From NCBI GenBank assembly GCA_001579985.1, contig LRSR01012362.1, positions 1-50,895 of the forward strand: a stretch of 50,895 nt of DNA, written 5' to 3'. Positions 45,560-50,895 of the stretch are shown here, piece after piece (positions within the stretch are counted from its first letter, which is position 1; each line of letters starts with the position of its first letter). The translations under genes and the position numbers were made by a program. Source of the DNA: Hypsibius dujardini (taxonomy: Eukaryota; Tardigrada; Eutardigrada; Parachela; Hypsibiidae). The notes beneath the pieces were generated by a model that was given only the letters and a program-made list of their open reading frames with translations, had not been told where the DNA came from and did not search any database.

Positions 45560-46936
45560 GCAGCATAATTTTCGAAACAAAATAGAAAGTGTCTTATGCT
45601 CCACAAGCTCATCGTTCTCAAAATACCCTGGGTGTGTCCATCCAACTCTCCACAAGACCCGGAAAAGCGGACTTCTGAACTGATTGTGCACCAATGACTG
45701 CAGTATTAGCGCCGCGTTCCGCAGGTGCAGTTCGCACTGGATGTCGTCACGAACAACCCAGACTCAGAGTATTGGGCGCCATGAAGTGATCCTGCTCGAC
45801 TTGTGGAACGAAGGTGTCACCCGTCACCTCTTTCATCACGATAAAGAGAGGCGAAAGCAACTTTCCGTTAGCATCGATTATGGCATGATTGTATATAAAT
45901 GCGTCATCTTAAAAATCGACTGGACACAAGCTTTCACTTTCTTCGTACCTAAAAGGTCGAAAAGTCAAACTAAGCAATGATTGACAATACATGTAAAAGT
46001 AAAGGCATTCCAAAACATAGACAGGCAGGTAGTTACGCAGACAGACAGAAAAGCAAGCAGGCAGGTAGGCAGACAGCCAGACAGACAGATAGACAGAAAA
46101 ATCATACCACGTGTCCGCAATGTCCACCCCGAATGAATTTTTTACTGGAAGCCGCTCTGATCGGCATTCAGCGCGCAGTCAGGCACGTACAAAATGATGA
46201 GTTCCTTAACGTACTGCAATGTAACGGTGTATCGGTCCGCCTCAGTGTCTGTCATCTTCCGCGTGACGTAATCAGGAGTTTTTCTGTCACAAATTTCGTT
46301 CAGCTTTTTGAAGCGCTCGATCCAGTGTTTGGAGACTCAGAAAAAACTCAGCGCAACCTCCTCCGCCGCATCTCTAGCCCACTTGGTCAGGTCGTAATCG
46401 TGAATGATGGCAAGTTCGCCCTCTGCCTACAAATTGATTGTCAATCAATCAATCAAAGTTTCGAGCGCACGACAACAATGTGGCAGCATGTTGAGACAGA
46501 TCAACCAATCAATCAGAGGTGAAAATGACCTTACCAAACGCTGCCTTGGTTATCCAAAAAAGTCTTTGCATCATTCCCAATTGAGATTCGGATCAATTTT
46601 TTAAGCCCCTTTAAAAAAATTACTTCGATGTGACTCGCCCGAACCTGGACTAAACGTTTGAAACAGTTAATCGCTTTTTCTTTCCGGACTTCCAAAACGC
46701 AACCGTCTGCTTTTTTTACCCCAGACTTAATGCGTTTTTGCATCCAGATCCCCGCTTGCGTTTTCCATGGTTGGAACTGGGCTCCAACACTTCGTGGAAG
46801 ATGATTCATGCACCGAATTGTCTGGCCCATCTACATCTATCAGCCGATCGTCAAGCACCATCAATTTCTCATTAGTCACGGAAACATCACAAACCAGTCC
46901 ATCATCATAAACTAGTTCGAGATCATCCATATTCAT
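45560..46936 (-). mobile_element. Pogo/Tc5-type transposase relic (minus strand)
   Basis: A decayed transposase. N-terminal acidic start MNMDDLELVYDDGLV at 46936, then in another frame KKADGCVLEVRKEKAINCFK, then the HTH block DYDLTKWARDAAEEVALSFF with VSKHWIERFKKLNEI, then CALNADQSGFQ (first catalytic Asp of the DDE core) near 46150. After an interruption by a CAGA-type array (46020-46100), the frame resumes as YTIMPIIDANGKLLSPLFIV and QVEQDHFMAPNTLSL near 45900-45760. Several stops and frame changes make it nonfunctional. Confidence 0.8.
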
Positions 46937-46999
46937 TTTATAAAATTGTTTAGTATAATAAGCTTCACTAAAAATTCACTAAAGTGAAATAAGCTGAGC

Positions 47000-47741
47000 T
47001 GACATGAAAATTACTTTTGATTATAATTGAGCACTCGCATCAAAATTTAATCCTTTCGAAATTTTCTATACGTATCGCGAAATCAATTGATCAATTTACT
47101 ATGTTACAAGGATTCTTCGCCTACCTCAGTTTCAAACTGAGAAAGGGAATCAGCCTATTTTTCGCGCACAATATTATCGACCACTGCACCTCTATCTCAG
47201 AGCAGAAAACAGATGGGAGTTCTCCTGGTGATGCTGACGCCGTAATCGAAGAGATTTCTATCACGCCTTCGACGAGGAGCACCCCTTCTACCCCGTCGAC
47301 CCAACCGATGAAGAATTTGTCGAGAAGCAAACAGCGTTGAGAAATTGAGTCACTTCCTCAAAGCCGAAAAGCTGACCTAACAGTATCCGATCCTCTGGAT
47401 TGTGCGGAAATTTTTCGGCATCCATCGCGCTGAACATTCCAGACTATCCTGGTCGCCGCTTCCTCCTACCTGAGCGAGGCCGACAATCTGAAATGGAGTA
47501 AGGAGTGCCAGAAGATTTTTTAGCTCTGCCATCAGGAGCTCTTTGGGGTGTCGATGCGGCTGTTCCTCCAGGGACGCTTGTGATGTCGCGGACTCCCTTT
47601 TGAAAAAAACGAGCAGGTGACCTACGATTACAGAAGGCAGTTTTTCTCGTACAAGGAGGAGACTTCCGATTCGAAAGTGGAGATGATATGCGTGTTTGTG
47701 GTGATCGGAACGCTTTACAAGATAGGATTCCTAATTGCTTG
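47000..47741. other. Gene-poor spacer
   Basis: No supported gene. A + strand stretch (47610-47690, EQVTYDYRRQFFSYKEE) faintly recalls the end of a SET domain, but surrounding sequence does not support it. An open frame at 47017-47340 ends in a low-complexity STPSTPST stretch. Confidence 0.4.
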
Positions 47742-48027
47742 TGTTGGACACGCCCAACAAGTCCCCATATCCAATCATGATAGTTCTTTGACTCACGAGT
47801 ATCATACTTAGTTTGTAACTCTGTCCACTCTATTAACCCTATTCTGATGTATGTGCCATTTACCTTCATTTCTATAGTTAAAACTTTACTATATAATAAT
47901 GTGTTTTATTATTTCTACAGTCAGTTCTACTTCTTCTTTCCTTTCTTCCAGTTTATTTCTCTAACGGTCTTTACTATCAGTCTAATAAACTTGTTAACTA
48001 TCCAACTGACGGTTGGTAGACCTAACA
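47742..48027. mobile_element. Solo LTR, copy 3
   Basis: A 286-bp repeat starting TGTTGGACACGCCCAACAAG and ending GGTAGACCTAACA, with an AATAAA signal at 47982-47987. It is flanked by the perfect 4-bp duplication CTTG (47738-47741 and 48028-48031). TG...CA termini, polyadenylation signal near the end and target duplication together indicate a solo LTR. Related copies lie at 17567 and 41076. No internal retroelement genes adjoin it. Confidence 0.88.
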
Positions 48028-48377
48028 CTTGCACAGTTGTTGCGGTCGGGATATACAGTAAAGTTGATGTATACTCTTTGGCACTGGTGTTTTGTTTTGT
48101 TTTGTATTGTTGCAAGTTCAACTCCTTACGGATGAAGGAGATCAAGGTTTTCAAAACGGGAACTACAAAAAGTCTTGTGAACGTTTGAGAAAGCTGCAAA
48201 GAGATCTGAGAAGGCTTGCGCGGCCAACTGGTCGCTCTACACCAAAGTGGCGCGGTGCCCATTACACTGTGATTTGCTTTCTCGTTCAATATCCGCAAGC
48301 GAATTGGCCATAGCTGCGGATTCTCACAGCGCGACTCCAGATTTTGGAGCCTATAAGATTTGGCGATACTTTTTAGA

Positions 48378-48448
48378 TGTTTGTTGAAATTTGACACATA
48401 GCCGCAACTGAAGCGTTTTAAAGTCAATGTGTCAGATTTCAACAAACA
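48378..48448. repeat. 22-bp inverted repeat (hairpin)
   Basis: Left arm tgtttgttgaaatttgacac plus at (48378-48399) and right arm 48427-48448 are reverse complements with one mismatch; the loop is 27 bases. It could be a small foldback element. The surrounding 48032-49229 shows no other recognised feature. Confidence 0.85.
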
Positions 48449-49229
48449 GCTGTTTTCAGTCACAAAATTGCTAATTTAACCAAACTTTGTTGTTCTTAGT
48501 ACGGAATGTTTATCATTGCTAGATTCTTTGTATCGTTAATCACTCCTTAAATATTTATTTAACGCACATTGTTTTAATATTGCAGGCTTATTTGTACAAA
48601 TATGTTATTCTTTACACTGATCCTGTGTTTTGTGGATATTGAAAGTTGTTTACTGTTCAGCTCATTTGTTCGACTCAGATCGGCGCATATAAAATTGCGA
48701 CAACATTTTCTGGAGAAGTTATTGTCGGGATATAATGGAGGAGACTAATATGGAGTCGAAATAAATATATATACAGGGAACAGGGCAGGTAATCAGTTAT
48801 ACATCTGTATAAATACTCGTGTATGTATATAGGTTACACAGGAAAATCACTTCGCATCGGCTGAGGAGGAAAAGAACAAGGGAACGAATTCTTCAAGAAG
48901 AGCGACTAACTCACCGCCCTGAAGTGCGCCCGCACTACTCGGAGGCCATTTAGCGCAACCCTTCTGTTTTCATAATCAGTTTTAAATAATTCTTCATCTT
49001 TTACAGTAGTTCGGGGTTTTCATCGCTTCCTTCCTCTTCCGCTTCCTTCGGAGCTGCCGCTCCCACTCGTTTCTTTCTTTCATCTATGTAATGCCAACTT
49101 TTTTCGATTAATACAAAACTTTGCAATACCTATGATTGGTTCTTGATTGAAAAATCACGACATAGTGCGGTAATCTATTTTCCTTGATTGCCTGATTGAT
49201 ATGGTTTTCTGGGAGCTTAAAAAATAATC

Positions 49230-50895
49230 CTCCACCCAAGCCTCGTCTCATGCGAACCGCTTCCTATCGAGCTTTGGAATCAGAAGTCAAAATTTGGTTC
49301 TGCCCTCAAAGCGAAATATCGGTTTGTGCGCCGTTGCTACATCAAAGGAAAAGCGCTCGAAATAGCTCAGCGGCTGGCGTACACAAGTTTCAAGGTGTCT
49401 AATCATTGGGTGTGGAATTTCAAAAACGTTTCGCTTTTTCTACTGTGCCACAACTCATGATTCGAGAAAAGTTTTTTTAATGAGAAGGGTAAAGTGACGT
49501 AACGAAGTTGCTCGCAGTCGTTTAGGTTGATTGATCTATTGGCTTATAACACTTTGGTTATTATAACCATCGCTTGATTGATTTTTCCACTCTTATTGAT
49601 GGGATTGATTGCTTTGATTTGAATACACGCTGGGCTGCGGTTGATTGGTGTATTGGCTATTTATATTTTTGTCATTTACTGAAGCGGTTAATTGATCGAT
49701 AGGGCACCAAGGCGAGTTCTTCTAAGAAGTTTGGAGAAAATCAACTTTCGGAGACTCCGCCTGGCTCACGTTAAGAGCATGGATCAGACTAATGTCCGAT
49801 TAGTCACTCCATATACTCGAACGATATCTCTCATCGGTGCGAAGCAGGCAAGCCAGAGACGTGCCGAGTTTTTGCTTTTGTACAGTCACACACGCCGTTG
49901 CTCACACCTCCGCACGCCACTGACTTTTCGTCTTTAGCTCTCGCTAACCAATCAATTAATAAATCGAAATCCCAGTCAGCTTCCCTGTTTTTAAAGGCGG
50001 AAGGGCTGCAGCGTCCCGGAGAAAAAGGGGGGTTTGCCACAACCTTGAATATTTATGCCGACGGTTCTAATGGGCCTTTTTGGATCATGTTTCAAGGAGC
50101 TGCCAAAACGGGGAAATTCTTAAGCAAAATCATGAAGGCCCTGGTGTTGCCAGAAAACGTCAGTGTGCAGTTCCAAGAGCGCCTGGTGGTACGAGGATTT
50201 TGACCACGAATACATCAAGAAGAGTTTTTGGGGAAAATGGGGAGGAAATCGTGTTGATCCGAGATCAATTCAGTGCTCCTAAAATGGTTTCAATGTTATT
50301 ACGATTCCTTGGTTGATTGACAGACTATACTTCACTGTTTCAAAATGAATGTGAACCATTGATTGACTTGATTTAGCTCTAATGATTTCAGTATGAATGT
50401 CGTAGCTTGATTGGTTGATTGTTTTCATTGTTACTTCAGCGTCGTATCAATATTCGATTCCCTTGATTGGCTGGATACGTCAATTTCAACATACAGTCGA
50501 TTGATTCGATAAACTTTTTTCTAATCATTTTTTAGCGCTCAACGTCTGGAAAAGCGAAATGTGTAGCAGATCCTGATCCCAGCCGGCCAGACATATAAAT
50601 GAGAACCTCTCGACGTGATGGTTAACAGTGTGTTCACTTCGCTAATCAAGGTGGAGTATTTTGAATGGCGCAACGCCCATGAGCACTACACCAAAAGGGG
50701 ATACTTGAAAAAGCCTGGCTGTCGGGAGTTCATTGGTTTCGTCTCTCGCGCCTGGTACAAGATTAGTCTGTCGCTTGTCAGGAAGTCCTTTGTAAAAGCT
50801 GAAATAATTGACAAAGATCAGATCAGTGGGCTAGTGGGAGAAGAAATTTTAAATGTCCCGTCTAATGACGACAACAATTGGGGTGGTTTGTTTGA
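49230..50895 (+). mobile_element. Pogo/Tigger-type transposase relic, runs off the window
   Basis: Blocks in order on the + strand: YRALESEVKIWF (49264-) and, in a shifted frame, ALEIAQRLAY with FKVSNHWVWNFK (CENP-B/Tc5 HTH); KGGFATTLNIYADGSNG (50028-50080); VLIRDQFSAPKM (50253-50288), the usual D-NFSAH motif with catalytic Asp; and from 50621 MVNSVFTSLIKVEYFEWRNA, HYTKRGYLKKPG and FVSRAWYKISLSLVRKSF, the C-terminal block of this family. Frame changes separate the parts, so it is a relic, though the last 270 bases are open to the window edge. Confidence 0.8.

Noticed and set aside
47610-47700. SET-domain C-terminal end (EQVTYDYRRQF)
   Set aside because: Only one short phrase matches; no Cys-rich post-SET region or catalytic NH motif could be found nearby.
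1-50895. CRISPR arrays, operons, ribosome binding sites or bacterial genes
   Set aside because: Genes are intron-split and repeats are microsatellites or transposons; nothing prokaryotic was seen. No tRNA or rRNA gene was recognised by eye.

Overview
The window is nuclear DNA of an invertebrate animal. Its genes are split by GT-AG introns and encode metazoan secretory-pathway families. Intergenic and intronic DNA is full of tetranucleotide arrays (CAGA, CCGT, TTGA), inverted-repeat elements and decayed transposons. The sequence alone does not place the species; an ecdysozoan such as a tardigrade or arthropod is possible, but that is a guess. Exon models below were built by hand from splice sites, frame continuity and agreement between paralogues.

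Layout: (1) 1-8974, two tandem arylsulfatase-B-like genes on the + strand, the first cut by the window edge and the second complete (8 exons, 568 aa). (2) 9073-13529, two paralogous SGNH/PC-esterase genes arranged head to head, resembling the luminal domain of CASD1, with an octanucleotide array in the shared 479-bp promoter interval. (3) 13690-14911, a minus-strand gene with at least two frame breaks and a tentative catalase-superfamily resemblance. (4) 15007-17330, a METTL24-like (FkbM-type) membrane-anchored methyltransferase. (5) 16.1-27.0 kb, a tandem segmental duplication carrying the 3' end of that methyltransferase plus an unrecognised minus-strand gene; the second copy is broken and carries a mariner transposase. 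(6) 27854-36737, two tandem glycosyltransferase family 92 (GT92/DUF23) genes, with a relic of a third at 37.0-37.15 kb. (7) 38368-42425, a small secreted protein with two LDL-receptor class A domains on the minus strand; its introns hold a Tigger-like element, several palindromic MITEs and a solo LTR. (8) 43-50.9 kb, gene-poor DNA with decayed arrays, a retroelement fragment, two pogo/Tigger-type transposase relics and another solo LTR.

The recognisable genes share a theme: a sulfatase pair, SGNH acyl-transfer/esterase-like proteins, a possible sugar O-methyltransferase and GT92 (galactosyl)transferases. All have an N-terminal signal or anchor and would work on glycans in the secretory pathway. 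Whether they form a functional cluster or are only neighbouring local tandem expansions cannot be decided from sequence alone.
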